In this document: positions 33,429 to 42,551 of the stretch, one piece after another
Position numbering within the stretch: the stretch's first letter is position 1
Layout of the letters: each line of letters opens with the position of its first letter
DNA from: JAGOEY01 sp017997515
Lineage (GTDB): Bacteria > Pseudomonadota > Gammaproteobacteria > Burkholderiales > Burkholderiaceae_C
DNA: 64,000 nt
Assembly (NCBI GenBank): GCA_026314275.1
Contig: CP111109.1
Span: 1,302,001 to 1,366,000 of the forward strand
Direction of reading: 5' to 3'
Position numbers and translations under genes: made by a program
Notes under the pieces: generated by a model
Database searches by the model: none
The model's input: only the letters and a program-made list of their open reading frames with translations
Told to the model about the DNA's origin: nothing

Positions 33429-36416
33429 TCAGGGCATGGCCGCCAGCAGCGCCGCGTTGCCGCCCGCCGCCGTGGTGTTCACCGTCACCGTCTGCTCGGC
33501 GCAGAAGCGCAGCAGGTAATGTGGGCCACCGGCTTTGGGGCCGGTGCCGCTCAGGCCTTCGCCGCCGAAGGGCTGCACACCCACCACCGCGCCGATGGTG
33601 TTGCGGTTGATGTAGACGTTGCCGATGTGGGCCGCCGCTGCCAGGCTGTGGGCGCGGCTGTCGATGCGGGTCTGGATGCCCATGGTGAGGCCGTATCCCA
33701 GGGCGTTGACCTGTTCGATAACGGCCAGCGGGTCGCCCGACCAGCGCACGATGTGCAGCACGGGGCCGAAGATTTCCTGGGCTACGTCGCTGACCTGCTG
33801 CAGCTCGAAAGCGTGCGGCGCTATCAAGTTGGCAGCTGCTTGCGCAGGTGTATCCTGCGCCAGGAGCACTTTTGACGATGATTTCAGGCGCTGGATGTGC
33901 TGCTGGATACCGTCAAACGCTGACCGGTCGATGACGGGGCCGACGTCTGTAGCCCAATTGGCCGTGTCGCCCAGCACCAGCTCTTTGGCCGCGCCCTGCA
34001 CCATCTCGATGACGTGGTCGGCAATCGCTTCGTGTACACACAACAAGCGCAGCGCCGAGCAGCGTTGGCCTGCGCTGCGGAAGGCGCTTTGCACCACGGC
34101 ATCGACCACCTGTTCGGGCAGCGCGGTGCTGTCCACCAGCATGGCGTTGATACCGCCGGTTTCGGCGATGAGCGGGACGATGGGGCCGTCTTTGGCGGCC
34201 AACGCGCGGTTGATGGTGCGGGCCACCGGGGTCGAACCGGTGAACACCACACCCGCAATACCGGGCAGCGCTACCAGGGCCGCGCCCACGGTGTCGCCGG
34301 GGCCGTGTAACAGCTGCACGGCTCCTGTGGGCACACCGGCAGCGTGCAAGAGACGGACGGCTTCCAGCGCAACGGCCGGGGTTTGTTCAGCGGGTTTGGC
34401 CAGCACCGTGTTGCCGGTGGCGAGTGCAGCGGCCACCTGGCCCATAAAGATGGCAAGCGGGAAGTTCCACGGGCTGATGCAGACCCAGACGCCGCGTGCG
34501 GTCAGCCGCAGTTCGTTGGTTTCACCCGTGGGGCCGGGCAGTGCCACCGGGGCCATCACACGCTCGGCTTCGTCGGCGTAAAAACGCAGGAAGTCCACCG
34601 CCTCGCGCACTTCGGACACGGCGTCGCCCCAGGTCTTGAAGGCTTCTTTGACCAGCAGCGCGCAGAAGCGCGGCATGTGCTGCTCCAGCGCGTCGGCGCT
34701 GTGGCGCAGCAGACTGGCACGGTGGGTGACGGGAGTTTTGCTCCAAACTTTATAGCTGTCTGCGCTTGTCTGGTAAGCGCTGGAGGCCAATTTGGCATCA
34801 AACTCCGGCACCGCAGAGATGCTGGTGCTGTCGAAGGCGGCTTGCAGCGTGGCGCGCTGGCTGGCGACTTCCAGGTCCAGCCCGGCGCTGTTTTTTCGGC
34901 CTGCGCCAAACAGCACGGGCGGCAGCACAAAGGCCGATTGCGGCTCCAGGCGCAGGGGCGAGACCAAAATTTCTTCCATGCCCACCGACTCGTCGGCCAG
35001 CTGGTGCACGAAGGACGAGTTGGCGCCGTTTTCCAGCAGGCGGCGCACCAGGTAGGCCAGCAGGTCGCGGTGCTTGCCCACGGGGGCATACACGCGGCAA
35101 CCGATCAGCGGGTTCTTCAGCACCTCGCGGTACACGCCCTCGCCCATGCCGTGCAGGCGTTGCAGCTCGAACGGGTTGCCGCTCTTAGCGGCCAGGTGCA
35201 GGATGGCGGCGATGGTGGCGGCGTTGTGGGTGGCGAACTGCGGGTAGATCACATCCGATGCATCCAGCAGGGCCTTGGCGCAGGCCAGGTAGGACACGTC
35301 GGTGTGGTGTTTGTGGGTGAACACGGGGTAATGCGGCAGGCCCAACTCTTGGGCGCGTTTGATTTCCGAATCCCAGTACGCGCCCTTCACCAGGCGGCAC
35401 ATCAGGCGCAGCTTGTATTTGCGGCCGATATGGGCGACGTGTTCGATGAGTTCCAGCGCCCGGGTTTGGTACGCCTGCATCGCCAAACCAAACCCGCGCC
35501 ACTGCGGCTGGTGCTGCGACACCAACGCGGCCAGCGCCTCGAACACGTCGAGCGACAGCTCCAGGCGGTCCACCTCTTCAGCGTCGATGGTCAGGTTGAT
35601 GTTGGCGCGGGCGGCTTGTTCACACAGACCCCAGACACGCGGCACCAGCTCGGCCAGGATACGTTCGCGCTGGGTCCATTCGTAGCGTGGGTGCAGCGCA
35701 CTGAGTTTGATGGAAATACCGTCGTTTTGCTCTGTCGCGTCCGTTTTACCTGCGCGGGTAGCTATGGATTCAATAGCATTCTGGTAACTTTGCAGGTAGT
35801 GCAGCGCATCGGCATCGGTGCGTGCGCCCTCGCCCAGCATGTCGTAGCTGTAGGTGAGCTGGGGCTGCTTTTTGCGGGCAGAGGCGGCCTCGTCCATGGC
35901 GGCCCCAATGGTCTGGCCCAGCACAAACTGGCGGCCCAGCAGCTGCACGGCGCGCACGGTGGCGGCCACGACCGTTTTGGCACCCAGCTTGGTGAGCAGG
36001 CCTTGCGGCGCTTCGGCATCGGGCAAAAACTTTTTCGACAGGGCGATGGCGCTGCTGGACAGCTTGGCCAGGGTGGAGCGGCCCAACACAGATGCCGCGC
36101 CGGTGTCGTCCATGCCATCAAAGTCGGCCCGGCCCAGCTGGTCGGCGGTGAGCGCAATCGCCGTTTCGGCGTCTGGCACCCGCAGCAGGGCTTCGGCCAG
36201 GCGCATCAGCGCCAGGCCCTCGGCGCTGGAGATGGGGTATTCGCGCAGCAGGCTTTCCATGGCCCAGAACGGCGGCGGGTTGTCGCGCACGGCCTGCACC
36301 CAGGGGCGCGCCGGGGCGCTGGCCGCCGCCCAGTCCAGCGCACCGGACAGCGCCTGCAAACGGTGGGCAACGATCTCGGCCTCGGGCCGGTACGGGGTGG
36401 GCAGTCTGGAGGGCAT
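33429..36416 (-). CDS. putA: Bifunctional proline dehydrogenase / glutamate-semialdehyde dehydrogenase PutA
   Basis: The 995-residue enzyme oxidises proline to glutamate in two steps. The N-terminal half is the FAD-dependent proline dehydrogenase barrel (SIKLSALHPRYEW, RLMCRLVKGAYWD). The C-terminal half is the aldehyde dehydrogenase with ISPWNFPLAIFMGQ, GSTPVARTI, ETGGINAML with the Glu, and RSAGQRCSALR with the catalytic Cys. It lacks the N-terminal ribbon-helix-helix DNA-binding domain of E. coli PutA, so regulation should come from the divergent Lrp-type gene. Three copies of the dispersed repeat lie in frame inside it. Confidence 0.95.
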   Translation of the reverse strand: MPSRLPTPYRPEAEIVAHRLQALSGALDWAAASAPARPWVQAVRDNPPPFWAMESLLREYPISSAEGLALMRLAEALLRVPDAETAIALTADQLGRADFDGMDDTGAASVLGRSTLAKLSSSAIALSKKFLPDAEAPQGLLTKLGAKTVVAATVRAVQLLGRQFVLGQTIGAAMDEAASARKKQPQLTYSYDMLGEGARTDADALHYLQSYQNAIESIATRAGKTDATEQNDGISIKLSALHPRYEWTQRERILAELVPRVWGLCEQAARANINLTIDAEEVDRLELSLDVFEALAALVSQHQPQWRGFGLAMQAYQTRALELIEHVAHIGRKYKLRLMCRLVKGAYWDSEIKRAQELGLPHYPVFTHKHHTDVSYLACAKALLDASDVIYPQFATHNAATIAAILHLAAKSGNPFELQRLHGMGEGVYREVLKNPLIGCRVYAPVGKHRDLLAYLVRRLLENGANSSFVHQLADESVGMEEILVSPLRLEPQSAFVLPPVLFGAGRKNSAGLDLEVASQRATLQAAFDSTSISAVPEFDAKLASSAYQTSADSYKVWSKTPVTHRASLLRHSADALEQHMPRFCALLVKEAFKTWGDAVSEVREAVDFLRFYADEAERVMAPVALPGPTGETNELRLTARGVWVCISPWNFPLAIFMGQVAAALATGNTVLAKPAEQTPAVALEAVRLLHAAGVPTGAVQLLHGPGDTVGAALVALPGIAGVVFTGSTPVARTINRALAAKDGPIVPLIAETGGINAMLVDSTALPEQVVDAVVQSAFRSAGQRCSALRLLCVHEAIADHVIEMVQGAAKELVLGDTANWATDVGPVIDRSAFDGIQQHIQRLKSSSKVLLAQDTPAQAAANLIAPHAFELQQVSDVAQEIFGPVLHIVRWSGDPLAVIEQVNALGYGLTMGIQTRIDSRAHSLAAAAHIGNVYINRNTIGAVVGVQPFGGEGLSGTGPKAGGPHYLLRFCAEQTVTVNTTAAGGNAALLAAMP
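33820..33886 (+). repeat. Palindromic repeat, coding copy 1 in putA
   Basis: GCTATCAAGTTGGCAGCTGC, TTGCGCAGG, TCCTGCGCCAGGAGCACTTT and GATTTCA, in repeat order. It encodes residues about 844-866 of PutA (SSSKVLLAQDTPAQAAANL), within the aldehyde dehydrogenase domain. Confidence 0.65.
34747..34803 (+). repeat. Palindromic repeat, coding copy 2 in putA
   Basis: CTTTATAGCTGTCTGCGCTT, GTAAGCGCTGGAGGCCAATT and GGCATCAAA. It encodes residues about 538-557 (KLASSAYQTSADSYKVW), at the junction between the two enzyme halves. Confidence 0.65.
35718..35785 (-). repeat. Palindromic repeat, coding copy 3 in putA
   Basis: On the minus strand: GCTATTGAATCCATAGCTAC, CGCGCAGGT, ACGGACGCGACAGAGCAAAA. It encodes residues about 211-233 (AIESIATRAGKTDATEQN), in a loop before the SIKLSALHPRY strand. 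Confidence 0.6.
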
Positions 36417-36513
36417 GGTGTGTCCGTGTCAAAACAGTGAATCACGCAATGGTGCCGCTAGCCCGGAAGAATTAAATGTCGTATTTGCGGCCTTGCACCG
36501 GATAATTCACCAG

Positions 36514-36990
36514 ATGCAAACCCCTTTGGACGATCTGGACCGGCTCGACCTGCGCATCCTGCAGGCGCTGCAGCAGGACGGCCGCACCACCAACCTGAAA
36601 CTCGCCGAAACCGTGGCGTTGTCGCCCACAGCCGTGCTGGCGCGCGTGCAGCGCCTCACGCGCGAGGGCTACATCCTGGGCTACGAGGCGCGACTCAACC
36701 CGCTGAAGCTGGGTGCGGCGATGCTGGTGTTTGTGGAAGTGCTGCTGGACCGCACCACCCCCAACGTGTTCGACCAGTTCAAGGCTGCCGTGCAGGTGTA
36801 CCCTGAAATCATGGAGTGCCACATGGTGGCGGGCGGGTTTGACTACCTGCTCAAGACCCGGATGGCCGACATGCTGGCCTACCGCAACTTCGCGGGCACG
36901 GTGCTGTGGCAGCTACCCGGTGTGCGCGAGACCCGTACCTATGCCGTGATGGAAGAGGTGAAGAACTCGACGCATCTGCGGCTGATGTGA
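36514..36990 (+). CDS. Lrp/AsnC-family regulator, probable regulator of putA
   Basis: The 158-residue protein has the Lrp helix-turn-helix (LRILQALQQDGRTTNLKLAE, VALSPTAVLARVQRL) and the RAM/ligand domain (FKAAVQVYPEIMECHMVAGG, FDYLLK). It is divergent from putA with 97 bases between starts. In other alpha- and betaproteobacteria an Lrp-type PutR in this position activates putA in response to proline, which would suit a PutA lacking its own DNA-binding domain. That role is inferred. The stop overlaps the next GTG start. Confidence 0.85.
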   Translation: MQTPLDDLDRLDLRILQALQQDGRTTNLKLAETVALSPTAVLARVQRLTREGYILGYEARLNPLKLGAAMLVFVEVLLDRTTPNVFDQFKAAVQVYPEIMECHMVAGGFDYLLKTRMADMLAYRNFAGTVLWQLPGVRETRTYAVMEEVKNSTHLRLM

Positions 36991-37673
36991 CGGCTGAGGT
37001 GACGGCAGGGCCGAGCGCACCGGGGCCGATTTCGGAGACACTCCAGGGCATGCGCTCGACCACCACCACCCTGCAACTGCCCGTCGTATCGGTGCAAAGC
37101 CTGCTGGACACCGCGGGCTCTGCGCTGGCCGCCCCCCACCTGCACCCCGACGCCGTGGCCATGCTGTTGTCCCTGGCGGGGCAGTCCCCGCGTAACACCC
37201 ACTTTGCGCTGGAGTTCACCGTGCCGCCGCAGGATACGGGCCGCCTGGAAGAGGTGCGCGAGGCCGTGGAAGCGCAGTTCACCCGCACGCAGGAAGATGC
37301 TGCGCGGCACCTGCGCCAGATCATGCGTAATGGCCGGGTGGCAGCGGTGGTGGGCCTGCTGTTCATGGCCGTGTTGCTGGGCAGTGTCCAGGCCGTGCTG
37401 CTGCTGACCGACTCGCACATTGTGAAAGCCGTCAGTGAAAGCCTGATGATTGTCGCGTGGGTGGCTGTGTGGCGCCCGGCAGAGCTGCTGTTGTACGAAC
37501 ACTGGCCGGTGCGGCGCCAGCGTGCACTGGCCGGTCAGCTGGCCCGGGCCGACGTCACGCTGATCGCGCGCACCGCCGCCGACATCGCGGCGGATGAAGA
37601 TGCCCTCGACTGCCGCATCACCGACGTGGAGTCCGGCAGTTTCCACGATGCCCCCACAGCGCCCCACGGATAA
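36987..37673 (+). CDS. Hypothetical two-helix membrane protein
   Basis: The 228-residue product is read from GTG 36987, which overlaps the Lrp stop as GTGA; another possible start is ATG 37051. A soluble N-terminal region (LEFTVPPQDTGRLEEVREAV) is followed by two hydrophobic segments (AAVVGLLFMAVLLGSVQAVL and SLMIVAWVAVWRPAELLLY), then a short cytoplasmic tail with many Ala and Asp. I recognise no family. Tight coupling to the Lrp gene suggests a joint role, perhaps in proline use. Confidence 0.6.
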   Translation: MTAEVTAGPSAPGPISETLQGMRSTTTTLQLPVVSVQSLLDTAGSALAAPHLHPDAVAMLLSLAGQSPRNTHFALEFTVPPQDTGRLEEVREAVEAQFTRTQEDAARHLRQIMRNGRVAAVVGLLFMAVLLGSVQAVLLLTDSHIVKAVSESLMIVAWVAVWRPAELLLYEHWPVRRQRALAGQLARADVTLIARTAADIAADEDALDCRITDVESGSFHDAPTAPHG

Positions 37674-37695
37674 CTACTGGTAAAGGGCAGCGTCC

Positions 37696-38397
37696 CTACG
37701 CCACCCGCCCGCCAAAAATGGCGGTGCCCACCCGCACCAGGGTGCTGCCGCAGCGAATGGCGGCCTCCAGGTCGGCACTCATACCCATCGACAGGGTGTC
37801 GAAATCTGCGGCATGGCCTGCGCTTAAACCGGATTTAACAGCATCAAACAAGACTCTAGCGCTCGTGTGGACTGCGCACTGCGCTGCAAAATCAGGAGCA
37901 ATGTCGGGAATGGTCATCAGCCCGCGCAGGCGCAGCCCGGGCAGGCCGACTACGGCCTGGGCCAGCGCCGCCACATCGGCGGGGGCCACGCCGGATTTGG
38001 TGGTGCCGCCGTCAATGTTGGCCTGGATACACAGGTTCAACGGCGGCAGGTGGGCCGGGCGCTGGGCCGACAGCCGCTCGGCCAGTTTCAGCCTATCCAC
38101 CGTGTGCACCCAGTCGAAATGTTCGGCCACCAGGCGGCTTTTGTTGCTTTGCACCGGGCCAATGCAATGCCACACCAGGCCCAAACCTTGCAGCGCCTGG
38201 ATCTTGGCCACCGCTTCCTGGATGTAGTTTTCGCCAAAGGCGGTTTGGCCGGCTGCGGCGGCCTCACGCACGGCGTCGGCATCAAACGTCTTGGACACGG
38301 CCAGCAGCTGGACGTCGGCGGCGGCCCGGCCCGCATCGGCACACGCCGCTGCCATACGCGCGTGCACACGTTGTAAATTGTTACCAATCATGGTCAT
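37696..38397 (-). CDS. yggS: YggS-family PLP-binding protein (PLP homeostasis)
   Basis: The 233-residue alanine-racemase-fold protein binds PLP without known catalysis and balances vitamin B6 and amino-acid pools. Motifs are LLAVSKTFDADAVREA with the PLP Lys, FGENYIQEAVAKI, WHCIGPVQSNKSR and LSMGMSADLEAAI with the phosphate site. The start at 38397 (MTMIGNNLQ) lies 36 bases from the divergent pilT start; ATG 38391 is an alternative. A neighbouring pilT is the usual context of yggS in proteobacteria. A repeat copy encodes residues about 165-191. Confidence 0.93.
   Translation of the reverse strand: MTMIGNNLQRVHARMAAACADAGRAAADVQLLAVSKTFDADAVREAAAAGQTAFGENYIQEAVAKIQALQGLGLVWHCIGPVQSNKSRLVAEHFDWVHTVDRLKLAERLSAQRPAHLPPLNLCIQANIDGGTTKSGVAPADVAALAQAVVGLPGLRLRGLMTIPDIAPDFAAQCAVHTSARVLFDAVKSGLSAGHAADFDTLSMGMSADLEAAIRCGSTLVRVGTAIFGGRVA
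37826..37905 (-). repeat. Palindromic repeat, coding copy in yggS
   Basis: On the minus strand: GCTCCTGATTTTGCAGCGCA, GTCCACACGAGCGCTAGAGT and GTTTGATGCTGTTAAA. It is translated in YggS as DFAAQCAVHTSARVLFDAVK. Confidence 0.6.
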
Positions 38398-38433
38398 AAT
38401 GGCCACAGCGTACCAAACCACCCAAGGGGCACC

Positions 38434-39477
<1,044 letters not shown>

Positions 39478-39521
39478 GACACCATGCACACATTGAGCCC
39501 CCCCCGCGACTGGAGCATGGC

Positions 39522-40154
39522 ATGAAAGGCATCCTCGGCATGCTGCGCTCCAAAACCCCTCCCAAACCGGACGAGGACCGCCCCGACTCCGTCCTGTTCA
39601 CTACCGCATTTGCCGAACAGGGTGTGGACGCATCCATGCTGGTGCCCTGGGAGGCCCGCGCCGTGGAAGTGGGCGCCAAACGTATGCCCTCCACCCGCGG
39701 CGGCAAGCTGCTGCAGACGCTGTGGGCCCAGGACAAATACATGGCGCAGCTGGACACCAACGCGGTGGCGCGTATGGAGCGGTTTTTTGAATTTGCAGCC
39801 ATTCCTGCAAGCCGCGACGTGATCCGCCAGGAAGAGTACGGCAACTTCATGGTGGTGCTGCTGACCGGCACCATTGCGGTGGACCGCATCCAGCCCTGGG
39901 GTGAACGCCTGCGCCTGGCCGAAACCCGCCCGGGTGACATCCTTGGTGAGATGTCGCTGCTCGACAGCGGCATCCGTTTTTCCGCCTGCACCACCCTGAC
40001 CGAATGTGAAATCGCGGTGCTCAGCGCCGAGGCCATGGACGACATGGTCAGCTCCGACCCCCAACTCGCCGCCAGCCTGATCGCCCTGCTGGCCCGCAAG
40101 CTATCGCTGCGCCTGCGTGTGTTGAGTGCACGGCTGGGCGACAGCCGCAAGTAA
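39522..40154 (+). CDS. Cyclic-nucleotide-binding domain protein between pilT and pilU
   Basis: The 210-residue product has a Crp-like cNMP-binding fold: FFEFAAIPASRDVIRQEEYG, FMVVLLTGTIAVDRIQPWGE, the phosphate-binding-like ETRPGDILGEMSLLDSG and a long final helix. There is no helix-turn-helix, so it is not a DNA-binding Crp protein; it is a stand-alone sensor. In the canonical cassette an Arg follows the GE(M/L)(A/S)L motif (RSATV-type); here the sequence is SLLDSGIRFSACT, so nucleotide binding is plausible but unproven. Its position between pilT and pilU points to control of pilus retraction. Confidence 0.82.
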   Translation: MKGILGMLRSKTPPKPDEDRPDSVLFTTAFAEQGVDASMLVPWEARAVEVGAKRMPSTRGGKLLQTLWAQDKYMAQLDTNAVARMERFFEFAAIPASRDVIRQEEYGNFMVVLLTGTIAVDRIQPWGERLRLAETRPGDILGEMSLLDSGIRFSACTTLTECEIAVLSAEAMDDMVSSDPQLAASLIALLARKLSLRLRVLSARLGDSRK

Positions 40155-40184
40155 GTCCACCCGCAGCTGCACCGAAGGACCACG

Positions 40185-41321
40185 ATGGAACGCGACCAGG
40201 CCAGTAAATTTGTCAACGACCTTCTGAAGCTGATGGTCAGCCGGGGTGGCAGCGACCTGTTCATCACCAGCGACTTCCCGCCCGCCATCAAGGTGGACGG
40301 CAAGGTGACCAAGGTTTCGCCGCAGCCCCTGACGGGGGTGCACACCATGTCGCTGGCGCGCGCCATCATGAGCGACAAACAGGCGGCAGAGTTTGAACGC
40401 AGCAAGGAATGCAACTTCGCCATCGCGCCCGCAGGTGTGGGCCGCTTCCGCTGTAATGCGTTTATCCAGCAGGGCAAAGTGGGCATGGTGATGCGGGTCA
40501 TCCCCACCACACTGCCCACCATCGACGGCCTGGGTGTGCCCCAGGTGCTCAAGGAAGTGGCGCTGGCCAAACGCGGACTGTGTATTTTGGTGGGGGCCAC
40601 GGGCTCGGGCAAATCCACCACGCTGGCGTCCATGGTGGACTGGCGCAACGAGAACTCCTACGGCCACATCATCACCATCGAAGACCCGGTGGAGTTTGTG
40701 CACCCGCACAAGAACTGCGTGGTGACCCAGCGTGAAGTGGGGCTGGACACCGACAGCTGGGAAGCCGCGCTGAAAAACACCTTGCGCCAGGCCCCCGACG
40801 TGATCCTGATGGGCGAAATCCGCGACCGCGAAACCATGGAACACGCCATCGCGTTCTCGGAAACCGGCCACCTGTGCCTGGCCACCCTCCACGCCAACAG
40901 CGCCAACCAGGCACTCGACCGGATCATCAACTTCTTCCCCGAAGAGCGCCGCGCACAGCTGCTAATGGACCTGTCGCTCAACCTGCGTGCCCTCATCTCG
41001 CAGCGGCTGATCCCCAAACAGGACGGCAAAGGCCGCGCCGCAGCGGTAGAGGTGATGCTCAACACGCCGCTGATCTCCGACCTGATCTTCAAGGGTGAAG
41101 TCACCGAGATCAAGGAGATCATGAAGAAGAGCCGCAACCTGGGCATGCAGACCTTCGACCAGGCGCTGTTCGACGCGTTCGAGAGCAACGTCATCACCTA
41201 CGAAGACGCCCTGCGCAACGCCGACTCTCTCAACGACCTGCGCCTGCAGATCAAGCTCAACAGCCAGCGCGCGCGCTCACCGGACCTGGCCTCTGGCACC
41301 GAGCATTTCGCGATTGTTTAG
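40185..41321 (+). CDS. pilU: PilT-like retraction ATPase PilU
   Basis: The 378-residue PilT paralogue assists retraction under load. It has Walker A VGATGSGKST near residue 137, ITIEDPVEFVHP, VILMGEIRDRETM and GHLCLATLHANSANQ; the AIRNLIREAK motif of PilT is replaced by TPLISDLIFKGEVTEIKEI, as expected for PilU. It is full length. The ~100-bp dispersed repeat begins 2 bases after the stop and its hairpins may end transcription. Confidence 0.95.
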   Translation: MERDQASKFVNDLLKLMVSRGGSDLFITSDFPPAIKVDGKVTKVSPQPLTGVHTMSLARAIMSDKQAAEFERSKECNFAIAPAGVGRFRCNAFIQQGKVGMVMRVIPTTLPTIDGLGVPQVLKEVALAKRGLCILVGATGSGKSTTLASMVDWRNENSYGHIITIEDPVEFVHPHKNCVVTQREVGLDTDSWEAALKNTLRQAPDVILMGEIRDRETMEHAIAFSETGHLCLATLHANSANQALDRIINFFPEERRAQLLMDLSLNLRALISQRLIPKQDGKGRAAAVEVMLNTPLISDLIFKGEVTEIKEIMKKSRNLGMQTFDQALFDAFESNVITYEDALRNADSLNDLRLQIKLNSQRARSPDLASGTEHFAIV

Positions 41322-41323
41322 GG

Positions 41324-41424
41324 ACACCCCCAGGCTTCGCGGACTTCGTTCCGCTACTCCTTCCCCCTTGCAGGGGGCGACACCAGTGGCCCGGCGGAGC
41401 CGGTTCCACGGTGTCTGCTTGAAG
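41324..41424. repeat. Dispersed ~100-bp repeat, copy B
   Basis: The unit starts ACACCCCCAGGCTTCGCGG, contains CCCCCTTGCAGGGGG and CCGGCGGAGCCGG, and ends GTGTCTGCTTGAAG, matching 28137-28234. It begins 2 bases after the pilU stop. Confidence 0.8.
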
Positions 41425-41497
41425 GGGCACGCACTTTGTGAGGGCCGTGCGCATTCGGTGTATGGTTCTCCCCTCTTCAATTTTTGAGAAACGCGCC

Positions 41498-42415
41498 ATG
41501 TCCAGCATCCAGCCCAAAACCTACGAAGCCACCCCTGCCCGCAAAGTTGCCTTTCTGGGGCTGGGGGTGATGGGGTATCCGATGGCGGGGCATCTGGCGC
41601 GGGCGGGGCATACGGTGACGGTATACAACCGCACCGCTACAAAATCAGAAGCATGGTGCGCAGAATTTGCGGGCGCTGCAGGCCAAAATGGCTTCAAAAA
41701 TACGCCGCGTGAGGCGGTAGCGGGTGCGGACTTTGTGTTCTGCTGTGTGGGCAATGACGACGACCTGCGTTCGGTCACGCTGGGCGCGGACGGTGCGTTT
41801 GCGGGCATGCAACCCGGCGCGATTTTTGTGGACCACACCACGGCATCGGCCAGTGTGGCGCGTGAGCTGGCCACGGCGGCGCGCAACATCGGGCTGCAGT
41901 TTGTGGATGCCCCCGTGTCCGGCGGCCAGGCTGGCGCACAAAACGGTTTACTCACAGTGATGTGTGGTGGTGACGCTGCGGCGTTTGCCGCCAGCCAGCC
42001 GGTGGCAAAGGCGTTCTCCCGCGCGTTCACGCTGTTGGGTGACAGTGGCGCGGGCCAGCTGGCCAAGATGGTCAACCAGATCTGTATCGCGGGCCTGGTG
42101 CAAGGCCTGTCTGAAGCCGTGGCGTTTGGCCAGCGTGCCGGTCTGGACATGGAAGCCGTGCTGGGTGTGATCGGCAAGGGTGCCGCCCAAAGCTGGCAGA
42201 TGGACAACCGCGGCAAAACCATGGTCGAAGGTAAATTCGACTTCGGTTTTGCCGTGGACTGGATGCGCAAGGATCTGGGCCTGGTGCTGGACGAAGCCAA
42301 ACGCAACGGTGCCCGTCTGCCGGTCACCGCGCTGGTGGACCAGTTTTATGCCGATGTGCAGCAAGCCGGTGGGCAGCGCTGGGACACCTCCAGCCTCATC
42401 ACCCGGCTGAAGTAA
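41498..42415 (+). CDS. 3-hydroxyisobutyrate dehydrogenase-family oxidoreductase
   Basis: The 305-residue NAD(P)-dependent enzyme has the Rossmann motif FLGLGVMGYPMAGHLARAGH, substrate motif DAPVSGGQAGA, catalytic Lys in AGQLAKMVNQI and C-terminal DWMRKDLGLVLDE. It is a paralogue of the GarR protein at 24188 but lies outside the sugar-acid cluster, so the substrate is open (3-hydroxyisobutyrate, tartronate semialdehyde or similar). ATG 41498 was chosen over upstream in-frame codons because the conserved domain follows at once. A repeat copy encodes residues about 47-68, after the first Rossmann unit. Confidence 0.85.
   Translation: MSSIQPKTYEATPARKVAFLGLGVMGYPMAGHLARAGHTVTVYNRTATKSEAWCAEFAGAAGQNGFKNTPREAVAGADFVFCCVGNDDDLRSVTLGADGAFAGMQPGAIFVDHTTASASVARELATAARNIGLQFVDAPVSGGQAGAQNGLLTVMCGGDAAAFAASQPVAKAFSRAFTLLGDSGAGQLAKMVNQICIAGLVQGLSEAVAFGQRAGLDMEAVLGVIGKGAAQSWQMDNRGKTMVEGKFDFGFAVDWMRKDLGLVLDEAKRNGARLPVTALVDQFYADVQQAGGQRWDTSSLITRLK
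41635..41702 (+). repeat. Palindromic repeat, coding copy in the HIBADH-family gene
   Basis: GCTACAAAATCAGAAGCATG, GTGCGCAGA, GCGGGCGCTGCAGGCCAAAA and GGCTTCAAAAAT. It reads in frame as ATKSEAWCAEFAGAAGQNGF. Confidence 0.65.
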
Positions 42416-42420
42416 TCCAC

Positions 42421-42482
42421 AAAATGAATAGCACTCTGCGCCCATCCACTGGGCGCTAGAGGCTTGTTTTGTTTATTTTTGA
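42421..42482 (+). repeat. Comamonad-type palindromic repeat, model copy
   Basis: AAAATGAATAGCACTCTGC, the hairpin GCGCCCATCCACTGGGCGC (7-bp stem, 5-base loop), TAGAGGCTTGTTTTGTTTA and TTTTT. This copy shows the full layout: an AT-rich ATAGC half, a GC hairpin, TAGAGGC and a T-rich tail. It would terminate rightward transcription. Its end overlaps the restored stop codon of dolP on the other strand. Confidence 0.8.
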
Positions 42483-42551
42483 GGGCTACTGTCGGTGGTC
42501 ACAGGTGCAGGCTTGGCTTGGTACCGGGCCAGTTCGTCTTCGCTGATGATT

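Noticed and set aside
36514..36990. Long upstream extension of the Lrp-type frame into putA
   Set aside because: The extra residues come from the antisense strand of putA; the helix-turn-helix begins right after ATG 36514.
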